NCBI GenBank assembly: GCA_963971535.1 | Contig: OZ020588.1 | Coordinates: 125,434,846-125,498,845, forward strand | DNA length: 64,000 bases | Source: Notolepis coatsorum | Lineage: Eukaryota > Chordata > Actinopteri > Aulopiformes > Paralepididae | Reading direction: 5' to 3' | In this document: in pieces, positions 20,601-35,187 of the stretch | Layout of the letters: each line of letters begins with the position of its first letter | How positions within the stretch are numbered: position 1 is the first letter of the stretch | Position numbers and translations under genes: made by a program | The notes under the pieces: generated by a model | The model's input: the letters and a program-made list of their open reading frames with translations, nothing else | Told to the model about the DNA's origin: nothing | Database searches by the model: none

Positions 20601-22919
20601 TTGGGTTTCGCTTCCCCGCAGCCCTAGCTGGGCCGCAGCGGAGGCGAGCAGCAGGGTCTTCTCTGACCCGTCATCGAGGACGGCGTAAGTGTCCAGGACT
20701 TTATTCTGGTAGCTTAGTGTCACACGCACTACTTTTAGGAGTACTCGGGCTCCACTGCTGCTGGCGGGATCGATGTACATGACGCTCGCTTTGCGGCTGG
20801 ATGGTGCAGGTGAAGGGCGCCGTCTGTTACTGTCGTGAAGTATGTCCAGATGGGCTCCATCGCACTTGGTGCACCTTTTCTTTAAGCGGCATTCGGCTGC
20901 CATGTGTGAGCGCGCACAGCGAAAACAGCGCTTGTTGGACTTTATCCATTGACCTGCTTCCTCCGCGTTCAGCTTGGGGAAGGAGTCACATTGCGTTAGC
21001 CAGTGTTCTTTCTCACAGTAGGGGCACACTATCTTCCACTTCTCCGTTCTGGAGGGGGTACTGTGGCTCCTGCTGCTCGGTACTGACTCCGATTGGTGCA
21101 TCACAGTCACCGATCTTCTTCCATCATTTAGTCGTCTGGTTCCTTCTCTGGAGCCAGGGGTGCTCCGTCCGAATGTATCTAGCCGTAGGCTGCTGACTTC
21201 TCTCGCCAGGAAGTCTGCTAGATCGAGGAGGTTCGGTTCGGGGCCATTCGGGTTTCTGTGGTCCCTCTGCCGCCTAAAGCGCTCCTGACGAGCGGGCGGC
21301 AGCTTCTCCAGAATCCTTTCCACATTTGAGTTGGCGTAAAGTTCATACTTCCCCTTCTCTCTTTGCGCTCCCAACATCCCTACCAGGGACTGCACTCTGA
21401 TGGACAGGTCGTCCAGTGCTCGATTGTCTATTGCTGGGGGTAAGCGGTCGATGTGTCGGATCTCCTGGATCACGTAATCCCATATGCGCCCATACCTCTG
21501 GTCCAATGCTACCAGCGCTGCTGTGTATGGGGTGGTGGAAGTCGCGTAGGCGAGCGCTATATTATGTGCGCGGGGCACCTTTAAGTGCTGCAGTAGGATG
21601 GCGTATTTGTGGCGTTCATCCAATACATCCACCAACATGGTCTCCAGACACATGCGGAGTTCTGTATACTGGGCCCGGTTCTCTTGGGTGAAGTCGGGTA
21701 CCATAGGCGTGCCAATGTATGACGCTGACTGTGGATACATCGGCGAGCGTTGGGGGAGAGGCCTCCTAGGCGAGTCTCCTCCCGCTCCTTGGTATGGGCT
21801 GGTACCGGCAGTGTACCATGGCCCGCTTGTCCAGGTGCTGTTCCTCGGTGCGGGTCGTGCGTCGTGCTCACCCGTGTATAGAGTCGGGGGTCTGTAGCGC
21901 AGCTCCGCGGGAGTATAGCCTGGGCTGTACCGGACCTCCTGGTCCGGTAGAGTACTGTGCTGTCTTCGGGCGTGGTTCTCCTCCTCTTCCTCTTCGTCTT
22001 CAGTTAGGTCATCCAGTGCTTGTAGTCTCTGGTTTAGCCTCTCCACAGGATATGCTGCTCCTTCCCGGTTGCTAGGTCTCGCTTGGACCGGTGGGGGGAG
22101 GTGGTCTGTGGGGGGTATAGACCTCGTCTGTTGGTCAAGTTCAGGGTTGTTTACTCGGCTAGGGGATGCCGCCCTGGAGGTGTGTCTAGACGAGTTCCTG
22201 GAGCCTCTGGCGGAGGGAGAGGGTGTTGTCCGTCTGATCAGCTGTTCTATTAGTTGCGCTTGCTGTCTGTCGCGCTCTGCGTCCCGTAGAGCACCAGCAG
22301 CTGCTCGCTGGCTGTCTGCTCGGTCTCGGGCCACATTCTCTTCCATCTGAATGCGTCTTATTTCCAGGCGTATGTGCTCTTCTTCGCTCCGTTGCTGTAG
22401 CTGCAATCGATCGCGTTCACCCTGGAGTCTATCGCGTTCAGTAGAGGCTTTCAGGCTGACGAGGAATGCCTGCTGTAGGGTCCTCTCTGCCTCGCTGGGA
22501 GAAGGCGGTTGTATAGGGGAGCCTTCCCTCGGGGTACTCCTTGCGGAGCCTTGGAGCTCTATCTCCACGGTGCTCTCCCCGTCTTCTTCCGTGCCGAGTT
22601 CTCTCTCGGTAGCGTTGTATTCCTCCCGGGACTCATCGGGGACTACTTCTTCAGTACTCGCGGGGTGTGAAGTCATGTCTGGTTCCCACTGGTCCCCACC
22701 GTGAACTTGGTCAGTTACATTAGAGCCCGTAGGGGCCTCTATGGTCGGGGTAGTCTGGGCGTTGGGGTTAGACATACTTTTACTTTCTAGTTTTACCGCG
22801 TTTACTGTTAGTAGAAGACTAGGTTGTTGACTGACAGCGTAAGCCTCTAAGTACTGAGGGAGCCGTCGTTCACGCTGCGGGCGTTGGTTAGGAGGATCGT
22901 TTCGTGGAGTGTTCATCAT
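17604..22919 (-). CDS. BEL/Pao Gag-Pol polyprotein lacking the integrase core
   Basis: 1771 residues from ATG at 22919; the frame has eight more ATG-less codons upstream. Positions here are from that ATG. Residues about 145-230 are a charged coiled coil. 400-590 is Gag-like. 630-700 is Cys/His-rich (CPYC..H..C, then CFRCARSHMAAEC and CTKCDGAH). The aspartic-protease motif LDDGSEKTL is near 748-756. Reverse transcriptase spans about 1030-1200, with ISGDIKGMFLQV and FYVDNCL at the active site. Pao-type RNase H spans about 1345-1485 (FSDAS, LWSDST, NPADVITRG). After LIRVGGRLRR (about 1634) the frame jumps straight to TPNTLLMGRLDP, a segment that normally follows integrase. The HHCC finger and the DDE catalytic core are both missing, yet the frame is intact. 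Known BEL elements need that integrase, so this copy should depend on one in trans. The YVDN motif departs from the usual YxDD. Confidence 0.95.
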   Translation of the reverse strand: MMNTPRNDPPNQRPQRERRLPQYLEAYAVSQQPSLLLTVNAVKLESKSMSNPNAQTTPTIEAPTGSNVTDQVHGGDQWEPDMTSHPASTEEVVPDESREEYNATERELGTEEDGESTVEIELQGSARSTPREGSPIQPPSPSEAERTLQQAFLVSLKASTERDRLQGERDRLQLQQRSEEEHIRLEIRRIQMEENVARDRADSQRAAAGALRDAERDRQQAQLIEQLIRRTTPSPSARGSRNSSRHTSRAASPSRVNNPELDQQTRSIPPTDHLPPPVQARPSNREGAAYPVERLNQRLQALDDLTEDEEEEEENHARRQHSTLPDQEVRYSPGYTPAELRYRPPTLYTGEHDARPAPRNSTWTSGPWYTAGTSPYQGAGGDSPRRPLPQRSPMYPQSASYIGTPMVPDFTQENRAQYTELRMCLETMLVDVLDERHKYAILLQHLKVPRAHNIALAYATSTTPYTAALVALDQRYGRIWDYVIQEIRHIDRLPPAIDNRALDDLSIRVQSLVGMLGAQREKGKYELYANSNVERILEKLPPARQERFRRQRDHRNPNGPEPNLLDLADFLAREVSSLRLDTFGRSTPGSREGTRRLNDGRRSVTVMHQSESVPSSRSHSTPSRTEKWKIVCPYCEKEHWLTQCDSFPKLNAEEAGQWIKSNKRCFRCARSHMAAECRLKKRCTKCDGAHLDILHDSNRRRPSPAPSSRKASVMYIDPASSSGARVLLKVVRVTLSYQNKVLDTYAVLDDGSEKTLLLASAAAQLGLRGSETQMTIRTIRRDLKTIKGENVSFSIAASGQPERRYQIADAFTSQEIGLSRYTYPVAKLMEKYAHLRKLPIPLIDNAMPTLLIGSDHADLIVPIDRVHTGPRGCPAAVETRLGWTLQGPLAKSLNRSTATRCLHSRVTEGETALLQHVERLWTLEQMPFKNGKKDIRSKDDIYAIHLLETGTKRVPVNGVLRYATPLLRREGMPTFHAKTDATERYLLNTERRLAKNPAQESVYRAEIEKLITAGHVTKMDIKEADQTTESWYVPHHKVHHNGKDRIVCNCSYQIGSQNLNKELLFGPTLGPSLLGVLLRFRQEKVAISGDIKGMFLQVRLVEADKPLLRFLWREKPGDEHPAIYQWEVLPFGTTCSPCCATFALQKHVAEDPAADEEVRHSVKNSFYVDNCLQSLSTQEEAEALLIKLRASLIKGGFDLRQWASSDPQVLRSLSSEDKAASSETWMATIPGEAQEMTLGLVWRFKTDSLHYRHKPLTTEQGRPAAAPTTRRSVYTTLARQYDPLGCILPYTTRAKMIVRALWDKDQGWDDPIPAQLASTWREWEMELHSLPGVNMRRSYFPPTVRPETCKMDLHVFSDASEVAYGSVAYLRAQDQGGEIYTAFVLARSRIAPRKQQSIPRLELCTALAGAHLATLIQRELTIPVSRTILWSDSTTVLAWIKSDSCKYKVFVGVRVTEIQDLTEELTGETEWRYVDTKQNPADVITRGMPLDDLTRRNVYSDGPAFLRLPEGQWPMPIPREASPEEVEIKKSVFCGLSTVASTDPNINDCTSIESAQQRTFLRYHPECKSPADMSAANYEEAELLLLQRAQRDSFPDELACLQGGKPVPSDSRLIHLAPESDAHTLIRVGGRLRRTPNTLLMGRLDPALPQTMYRPEEANGRRMWRYSQVLADKFWNSFLLHYLPSLQTRQKWVKERDNLTEGTVVMIIDQSLPRAMWPAGRVSKVITGADGKVRAAEVLVQGRTYTRPVARLIELPRLPDTIDDDHDPTTL

Positions 22920-22969
22920 AGGCCATTTCAATATTAATAACACTATATTAATATCACACTAATTACCAT

Positions 22970-22985
22970 CCGGCTCGAAGGACCA
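22970..22985 (-). promoter_or_regulatory. tRNA-Tyr primer-binding site of the BEL element
   Basis: CCGGCTCGAAGGACCA on the plus strand equals the 3' end of vertebrate tRNA-Tyr including CCA. The RNA of the element (minus strand) is therefore perfectly complementary over 16 bases. It lies two bases inside the 5' LTR. Confidence 0.9.
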
Positions 22986-22987
22986 AT

Positions 22988-24421
22988 TGTAACTGAGGGG
23001 TACAATTCCCTGACTGTATTACTAGATATGATACTTACTACCACTACCTTTGTACTTAATATTCGGCCACCCAGTACACGGCATAAATATATTATCATGA
23101 ACACTCTCACGTAGATGAAACGGATCCAACACAAATGTACGAATTAGAAACAGGTCTTTATTTCATACACAGCGATGGTGTGTAGAATAAGCACTTAATC
23201 ACTTAATTACATTTATGAATTGAAATAGTATGCACTTTTATGGCAAGGAGTATTCGTCGGTATATCAATAGAAAATGTCCAATCTCTGAAGGCGCAGGTG
23301 GTAAATATACGACCTGGAATAGTTAAGGAATAACAGCAATGATACTTTAATGATTATAGGCTGGATACACTAGAGGGGGTTAATCCGGTCGCTTGTAAGC
23401 CGACAGGAGTAGGAGGGGGGGGGGGGGTAGAATCCAGCTGCCTCGTCCGGCCAAGGGTATCCCAGGTGAACCCACTGTAGTGCCGTTCAATGCGCCGGCG
23501 ATCCTTGGACCACAGATGAAAGCAGGTAGACTCTTTGTGGGCCGGCTCTCTCCGGTCCACGGGGGAGAGATGTGAAGAGACCTCGTCTTGCAGAGCGTCT
23601 CCTCACCTTGCGTCCTCTCCAGGGGGGGGGGTTCCAACACACGGCAGTGTCGGGGGTCTTTATCCATAGAATAATCAAAGTATCCAAAGCATAATCCGTG
23701 CCTGGGAAGGCGGGCTGTCGTCGGTAGAATAATCCGGTATACAGGTCCACTCGCTTGTCGGCTCTGGGGCTCCTCGGGTGCAGCTTCACATAGGGTCAAC
23801 CACTCTGGGTAAGCAGCCAGTTCTCTGCCCGAAACGATGGGGTACTGACTACGGTAGTATTCTCACCGCACGAAGCACTATATATTAACAGACTATTATT
23901 AGCTTAATAGACTACGTCCAACTCGACGATATAGTGCCAAATATGACTATTCAAATATTAATATACACGATGTCTCAATACCGATGGTAGGCGAACTTGG
24001 CCTTACTCCCACACGTGGTGTCGCGGGGAGGCTTTACGTCTGTGACTCTATTGGAGGGTAAGAAACTGGACTGAAAAGAAAGTCCTACTTTAGTAGCGCA
24101 GTATATATACGCACTATGAACAAATAGTCCCATTAGTGGTGCGGTAGCCAAATTCCTACGCGGAACTAGGACTTGTTCGTACATGTCGAGCGGTACGTTT
24201 GAACTGGGTCTGAGGGGTATGGCAGCCTGGCACCAAGGTCTCGACCAATAGTAGAATGGAGACTATTATGGGATGTTCAGTAGGCTAGAATGGATATTCA
24301 ATGCATATTGTACAAGGAATATACAAGGGATATCAGGGAATATTAGAGAATATACAAATACAATTAAATATATATATATAAATAAATATATATATTCGGT
24401 TTAATCTGGCCCTTCACAACA
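22988..24421 (-). repeat. 5' LTR of the BEL element
   Basis: On the minus strand begins TGTTGTGAAGGGCC and ends CCCCTCAGTTACA. Near identical to 16058-17494. Confidence 0.95.
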
Positions 24422-24429
24422 GTAATAAT

Positions 24430-26076
<1,647 letters not shown>

Positions 26077-27562
26077 TTGCCATTTTCAACTATTTCTCAC
26101 TTGAGACGTAGATTGACCAATTGTCAACTCTTCATAGAGTGTTTAGAATATTTCTTCCAGCAAGGCAGCAGGTAACCATGGAAACCACTCCACAACATTC
26201 TATGCAAGGGAAAGATACACAGCACATTCAAACCTACAACAAATGGACTGGGTCTGCTTTATTTTTCAAAGGGAATATATCTGTGAAGACACATCAAATC
26301 CCAATTTGACTCAGAATTGTCTTATTGAAATATGCACAGCAGTAATATACTCATACTTCAGAAGTAGGCTATAATATTTAGACTAGGCCTGCAAAATGTG
26401 TGGAAGTGAATGAGGAGCCTGATGCCTGGTGTTGACAGCAGACAACAGGGACACTACCTTACCTGTAGATGACCTTACATAGAGGTAAGACCACTGAAAG
26501 TTATACTAAAGTGAAATATCCCTTTAAGTTTGGTGAACTCAACATTTAAAGTGACCTCCAATTCCTCTACATAGCAGTACCTACTGTACACCTATACACC
26601 TACCTGGACAACCTGTTTATGGTTGTGAAACACGACAGGCATAAACTGGACTCGAGACCAAACTAATGATGAATGAACTTTGATGTCAAGCACTATAAAT
26701 CAGTCTATGGGAGAAGTCATCCTGTTGCACCACACACACCCACTTCCATCAGAAACACAGCAGGGTCAGGAGGATATATAGCACCAGGTCACACCCACCC
26801 AGTGACCTCAGTCAAATAGCCTTTTTTATGGCTTGTCCGTGAATGAATGAAAACAAATTTCCCATGACAAAATGTCTCCTTACCCTTGAATCTTCATCTA
26901 AAAATACGACTAATGCGTTATGCCTGAGGAAGGAAAAGAAATGTCACACCAGGTTTAGTTATTGTCTGTGTTCAGTTTAATTGGATTGTAGGTTATTGGT
27001 TTTTCTATGCAGCCTAGTTTTGCTTTAGGGCCGTATAGGTGACATATTATGCAAACACAGGAAGGGGATGTTTTTAAGTAAACGTCTCGTTATTGTTTTT
27101 CTGCTCCAAGTGCTTTTTTTCTTTAATCAACCCACATCATGTTTTCATAGTTTCCTATATATTTTTTTTGTCTTATGTAATTGTTTTCTTTAATTTTTTT
27201 TTAGGGGGGACCTTACAACCAGCCCATCTGGGTACGTGGATTTGACCTCTCCTTAACATTATTCTATTTGTATGCACAAATAAACTCAACCTCATGTACA
27301 AATGTACATTTAAATGTATACTGGACTCCCCGATCTCCTCCTTAGCCATCAGAAGATATACTTCAAGGTGTGGGCTGGTAGCCTATGTAGTGGGCAGGGG
27401 ACATACCAGGGTCATTTTCCACTCATTTCCACCAGTCAAAGCCAGTTCGGAAACCCTTGCTTTAATATCAACAATACTGCACTCGACACCCTCTTTGGCA
27501 TGTCTGCTAATTATATTTAAGTGCTATTGAATGAACGTGAGTTTAAATCATGGCAGACATCA
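26077..27562. other. No recognisable gene
   Basis: Unique-looking AT-rich sequence with only short frames. No repeat boundary or RNA gene was recognised. Confidence 0.5.
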
Positions 27563-27721
27563 ACATTGGGCTTTTGGGCTTTCACTAGACGAGGCTGGGT
27601 GGGGAAAACATTGGGCTTTTGGGCATTCACTAGGCGAGGCTGGGTGAGGAAAACATTGGGCTTTTGGGCTTTCACTAGGCGAGGCTGGGTGGGGAAAACA
27701 TTGGGCTTTTGGGCTTTCACT
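27563..27721. repeat. 45-bp minisatellite, three and a half copies
   Basis: Units start at 27563, 27608, 27653 and 27698. Being a multiple of three, the plus-strand frame stays open and reads TLGFWAFTRRGWVGK repeatedly within a 119-codon frame (27521-27880, no ATG at its start). No protein family was recognised. Confidence 0.9.
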
Positions 27722-28150
27722 CAGCCTCTAAGTGTAGACTCATCTGAACCACATCATTTTAGGTCAGTCAACTACCTTGTCATGGTGTTAAGTGTTAACT
27801 TTTCCATAACTGGCTGCCACTATTGTCAACAGACTAGAATCGATAACTCTGTAATACTACAAGGCAAACAGAGAGACTAGCCAGGTGACTGTACTCTACA
27901 TTGACAATATGTATTTTGGACATTTTACAATACAGTGTATGTAATGGATTGGCTTGGTCCAATGAGAGGCAAGGTTTTCTGCAAGTCTTGATCTCAACAT
28001 TACGGTATAGTTACTTTCACTCAAAGTCACATTCAATTCACCACACCAGCCTCCAGAAAACACACAGACTGTCTCTCCGTTGAAGTCTTGACAAAGTGGG
28101 CCATTTCAACAAGTGTTTGATGATTAGTCACCCACAATTTATGTTTAGAT
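27722..28150. other. No recognisable gene
   Basis: Short frames only. The last eight bases (GTTTAGAT) are the target duplication of the next MITE. Confidence 0.5.
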
Positions 28151-28726
28151 TAGGGATGTCCGATATTATCTGCCAATATCGGCATTAAAATGTGATATCG
28201 GAAAATATTGGTATATATATTTTTTTTTCTTTTTTTTTTTTACATTTCTATAACCTTTATTTACCCAGGCAAGCAAGTAAGAACACATTCTGATTTTATT
28301 TATTGTCAAAAGTATGCATAATGTTGTGTTAATTCCACAACAAGAGATATGTAATGTTAATTACCTGAAATTATTCCATTTTTTGGGGGGGGGGGGACCC
28401 TGCATATATCGGTATCGGTTGATATCGGTATCGGAAATTAAGAGTTGGACAATATCGGTATATCGGTATCGGTAAAAAAGCCAATATCGGGAGCTCCCGT
28501 AGCTCACCGCATATCTCGCCGCTATTTCTGCGTCAGGGAAAACCATGCTCGTCACGGATCTGGGGGACACGAGTTCGATTCCCGGACCCGCCGTCATTTC
28601 TCAGAATGTCTTCCCCTGCTCTACATCCCATTTCAACCTGTTTCTGTCGGTCATGCTTGACCAGAAAAGCTATAAACGCTAAAAAATAAAGTTTAAAAAA
28701 AAAAAAGCCAATATCGAGCATCCCTA
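28151..28726. mobile_element. hAT MITE (copy 2), split by a SINE
   Basis: Same family as 11771-12062. Termini are TAGGGATGTCCGATATTATC and (reverse) TAGGGATGCTCGATATTGGC. GTTTAGAT flanks both sides (28143-28150, 28727-28734) as an exact 8-bp duplication. A G-run (28386-28397) lies inside. Confidence 0.92.
28490..28700 (+). mobile_element. tRNA-derived SINE nested in the MITE
   Basis: An insertion flanked by a 16-bp duplication AAAAAAGCCAATATCG (28474-28489, 28701-28716). It carries an A-box-like TAGCTCACCG (about 28500), a B box GTTCGATTCC (about 28572) and an AATAAAGTTTAAAAA tail. The A-to-B spacing is wide for a plain tRNA, so the head may be tRNA-derived with an insertion. Confidence 0.8.
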
Positions 28727-28734
28727 GTTTAGAT

Positions 28735-28992
28735 GATATAGAATACGTCTGGTGAAATGAAATGACACTACATGTCGTCTCAATATACATGAATTTGACC
28801 AGCTGTGATAAATAGCGTAGCACAGCATTACATATTACAGCAGGGGACCAGAATATACGGTAATTACCTTCAGTGCAGAGACTGAATTAATTTAATTAAA
28901 TTACACATTGGTATTTTTTAACCCCAGAATTTTCCTTATCTATATTTGTGATCAATCCATGACCCAAGGTGTTGAAACAGATGTCTTGTGCT
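28735..28992. other. No recognisable gene
   Basis: Unique-looking sequence between two DNA transposons. It ends with CTTGTGCT, the target duplication of the next element. Confidence 0.5.
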
Positions 28993-29506
28993 CAGGGGTG
29001 TAAAGTACTTGAGTAATTGTACTTCGTTACAATACTTAAGTACTGTTTTGGGGGATTTGTACTTTACTCGAGTATTATTAGGTTTTTCAGAGAAAAAAAA
29101 CATACTTTTTACTCCTTACATTTAAAATGCAGACCTACAAAGTACAAAGTACAAATCTCGCAGGTCCAACCATTTTAATTCGTATATTTGAGTTGTTTAT
29201 CTTGCCAAACTAACGTTAACGTTATTAATCCTGCGACTGCAGGTAAACAGCCATTAAATCCCCATCAATGTAAAATGAACCAGCCCATACCCATGCTGAT
29301 TGGTCCTTGAGCAAGACTAGAAAGCGGGGATCTTTGATTAAACACCTGTTATCAGAAGAATAGACAGTCAGATTGACAAGCCATAGAAGATGGCCACAAT
29401 GAGTGATGAAGAGGACGAAACGGTCGGCGACAGCGTGGACGGACAAGACGAGCATCCATGGCCCCAGGGCCGCCTCAGGGGGTGTGCAGGCAGTGCGGTC
29501 GCACAG

Positions 29507-29622
29507 GGCCTCGCGGGAAGGGGGGCCTTGCACAAAAAAAAATAAAAATAATTTTTTTTTTTTTTATTATTATTATTATTATTTTTTTTTTTTTTTTGCG
29601 AGGCCCCCCTTCCCGCGAGGCC
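29507..29622. repeat. Foldback with 25-bp arms inside the Tol2-like element
   Basis: GGCCTCGCGGGAAGGGGGGCC-type arms at 29507-29531 and 29598-29622 match at 24 of 25 bases. They are separated by an A-rich then T-rich spacer that can itself pair, so the whole 116 bases can form one hairpin. A related 'cagggcctcgc..ggccctgc' remnant lies near 31724-31755. Confidence 0.8.
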
Positions 29623-29845
29623 GTTTTTCATTACAGACCTAAAATCTAGTTTTGCTTATATGTTTATATATTTCACATTAGACACGTTTGTAGAATGTGT
29701 CTGACTTGTTCCTGGCTCTGCGGCTCTGCAGATACACTATTGGAGCTCTGGGGCTCTGCAGCAGATATACTATTGGTTACAACGAAGGAAGGGGTTACAT
29801 GTGTACAGTTGGCCGGCGTGCGTCAGCTGCGTCTGACTATTTTGC

Positions 29846-30148
29846 GCGTGCAGCATTGGAGGTTATGCCAGCCAAGACGAAGAGGACGGTCGTTCGGCAG
29901 ATGGACTGAAGATGAAAGTTGTTGCATGTTAGAAAGTTCAGTCAGGCTAGCCATGTCGGCTTAGCTAAAGGCAGGGACAGCTAGTTAGCTTTAGCTACAT
30001 TATAATATCGAGTGCTAACGTGTGGTTCCATCGGGATAGCCATGTCGGCTAGTAGCTTAGCTAAAGGCTAACTAGCGTTAGCTAACCTAGAGAGAGCACG
30101 TGCAGCATTGTTATGCCAAGATGAAGAGGACGGTCGTTCGGCAGATGA
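29846..30148. repeat. Dispersed duplication inside the Tol2-like element
   Basis: The block 'cgtgcagcattg...atgcca' followed by 'gaagaggacggtcgttcggcagatg' occurs at about 29846-29906 and again at about 30096-30148. 'agccatgtcggct...gctaaaggc' is duplicated between them. Confidence 0.7.
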
Positions 30149-30234
30149 ACTTCGTCAACTCCACGCGGTTGTCTCCATCCTCTTGGACGTTTGGTGAGTT
30201 TTTAATGCACTCTATTCTATTCCCGCCATGGAGA

Positions 30235-30238
<4 letters not shown>

Positions 30239-30278
<40 letters not shown>
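30239..30278. repeat. (CT)n microsatellite
   Basis: About 20 CT units just before the 41-bp minisatellite. Confidence 0.9.
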
Positions 30279-30280
<2 letters not shown>

Positions 30281-30576
30281 GCCGGCTAGCTATCGTGGCT
30301 AATGTTGGCTAACGTTATGTGGAGCCAGCGGGCCGGCTAGCTATCGTAGCTGACGTTCTGTTGGACCAGCGGGCCGGCTAGCTATCGTAGCTAATGTTAT
30401 GTTGAGCTAGCGGGCCGGCTAACTATCGTAGCCAACGTTATGTTGAGCTAGCGGGCCGGCTAGCTGTCGTAGACGTTATGTTGAGCCAAGCGGGCCGGCT
30501 AGCTGTCGTAGCTAACGTTATATTGAGCCAAGCGGGCCGGCTAGCTGTCGTAGCTAACGTTCTGTCGAGCTAGCGT
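30279..30576. repeat. 41-bp minisatellite, about seven copies
   Basis: Units begin GGGCCGGCTAGCTATCGTAG and continue with variants of 'ctaacgttatgttgagc'. GCTAGC and AACGTT palindromes recur in each unit. Internal to the Tol2-like element. Confidence 0.88.
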
Positions 30577-30812
30577 CAGTACCTGGCCACTCTATTTGCA
30601 GTTAGCCTATTTAGCTGATGTCGGCCGTTGGCTCCTTGCTACTTTGTTTTCTCTGGTATAGACCGTCTTCTCTTTGGATTTAAGTGTTGATCTTTGTCCT
30701 TTTGGATCTATGTATATTCATGTTGCCTTTGTGAAGTTATCTTTTTCTTCTGTTTTGTTCTTCCATTAAAAGTTGAATATCCTTTAGGGGCTCATCTTAG
30801 CTGTCTTGCTTA

Positions 30813-31107
<295 letters not shown>

Positions 31108-31473
31108 CATTGCATTGCTTATAGTTGTCAATTGTGTCGGTCAGTTCATTGCAATTTTTCCTTCAGTCACATTTAGTTTTATCCTGCACCTGGCCTAAAA
31201 CAGGTTGGATGTGCACACAGCTGCTCTACTGTGTTTGTAGCAGAGCAACCATACCTGAAGCCTTGTAAACAAAGACATCAACACTAGAGTGTGTACTTCT
31301 ATCTACACAGTACAGCCAAAGCATTCCCATTGCTAGGCAAAAACTCCACCTGTTTTCTACACTGCTTCTTCCCTTGCTGGATTTTCTGCATTACTGCCAC
31401 TTGTACATGTGTGTTGTGGAGAAATTTGTACAGTGTTACAAAGCGATAACACTGTATATTGACTGTAGAACGC

Positions 31474-31590
<117 letters not shown>

Positions 31591-31775
31591 ATATGTTGAC
31601 TGTATCATGCCCAGCCTCGGGCAGCGCTATTATTTAAGAATATGTTGACTGTATGAAAAAAAAAAAAAAACACATTTTTTAACCTTTAGGGGGGGGGGGG
31701 GGCTCGCGTTGAAATCTAGCACAGGGCCTCGCATTTCTCAAAGGCGGCCCTGCATGGCCCTATCTACATAAAAAA

Positions 31776-32142
31776 TACATAGTTCAAGGACTCCAACCTT
31801 ATAGTGTTGTTGAGTTGCCATCATTCAAAAACCTGATAAATGGTTTCCGACCAAGCACTAACGTCATTACGAGGCCCACTGGCTGCTCGAAGATCAGCAA
31901 AGCTGATCAAACCATGATAGAGAAAGTCACTGCTGCTATGAGTGAAGTTGAATGGATCGCGACAACAACAGATTGCTGGACAGCCCGACGAAGACGTTTC
32001 ATTGGGGTAACCGCTCACTGGATCGACACTAAAAGCTTTGAAAGGCGTTCTGTTGCACTTGCCTGCAGAAGACTGAAGGGCTCCCATACTTTCAATGTTT
32101 TGGCCAGTGCCTTAAACGACATTCACTTGGAGTACAAAATCT
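31776..32142 (+). pseudogene. hAT transposase fragment
   Basis: The frame from about 31779 reads QPYSVVELPSFKNLI, then IATTTDCWTARRRRFIGVTA, then ACRRLKGSHTFNVLASALND. These are the start of the RNase-H-like catalytic core of hAT transposases. The Asp of the DCW motif is the first catalytic acidic residue. After EYKI the frame leaves the family and stops where the 45-bp repeats begin. The second catalytic Asp, the insertion domain and the dimerisation C terminus are absent. No start codon is present, so it was probably an internal exon. Confidence 0.88.
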
Positions 32143-32149
32143 GCATTAT

Positions 32150-32342
32150 GGTGTGGTTAATATTGTGATATTTTCAGTGTACTCCAGTATTCTGTCTTTA
32201 ATATTGTGATATTATTCAGGATAATCCAGTATGCTGTGGTTAATATTGTGATATTATTCAGGATACACCATTCTGTTTTTAATATTGTCATATTATTCAG
32301 GATACTACAGTATTCGGTCTTTAATATTGTGATATTATTCAT
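32150..32342. repeat. About 45-bp tandem repeat (TTAATATTGTGATATTATTC)
   Basis: Five imperfect copies of 'ttaatattgtgatattattcaggata..ccagtattctgt'. It replaces the remainder of the transposase gene. Confidence 0.85.
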
Positions 32343-32818
32343 GCTGTGATGTGAATGCCTTCCATGTTAGTTTACCTTCAATGGAGAAGTGCATAATTTT
32401 AATGCAAAAGAAAGAGTGTCCTCTGTTCTTTCATTTCAGCATTGTCTATCGCAGAACACATTCCATTGTGGGCAGAGTGTATGCTTGGTTTCATTCTAGC
32501 CTTGCCTAAACACCAGCTGATGATTTCAGTAATTGGCTCACCTCTTCAACGAACTCACCTTGTGCAATGTGTAGTTAAAATGAAAACTTGGCCCACGATG
32601 GAATGAGTTTGAGACCCCTGGTCTATCCCTTTCAAAAAAAAATTACTTTGACTTGTTAGTACTTAAATACATTTAAAAGTAGGACTTTTTTACTTTTACT
32701 CAAGTGTGTTTTTAGCCAGATACTTTTTAAGATTTTTACTTGAGTCAGATTTTGAGACAGTACCCATACTTTCACTTAAGTATAATTGCTGGGTAATTTT
32801 TACACCCCTGCTTGTGCT

Positions 32819-35187
<2,369 letters not shown>

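Larger units (their letters stand above)
16058..24421 (-). mobile_element. BEL/Pao LTR retrotransposon, minus strand
   Basis: Two 1.43-kb LTRs (3' LTR 16058-17494, 5' LTR 22988-24421; TG...CA on the minus strand) are flanked by GTAAT on both sides (16053-16057, 24422-24426), a 5-bp target duplication. By eye the LTRs differ at about three bases plus a G-run length, so insertion is recent. A perfect 16-base tRNA-Tyr primer site follows the 5' LTR, and a G-rich purine tract precedes the 3' LTR. One long polyprotein frame fills the interior but lacks the integrase core. The insertion brought the element next to a decayed L2 LINE. Confidence 0.97.

Noticed and set aside
27563-27721. CRISPR-like regular repeat
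   Set aside because: Units are contiguous without unique spacers, in a vertebrate genome; it is a minisatellite.
30279-30576. CRISPR-like array of palindromic GCTAGC repeats
   Set aside because: Contiguous 41-bp minisatellite units, no spacers, inside a hAT element.
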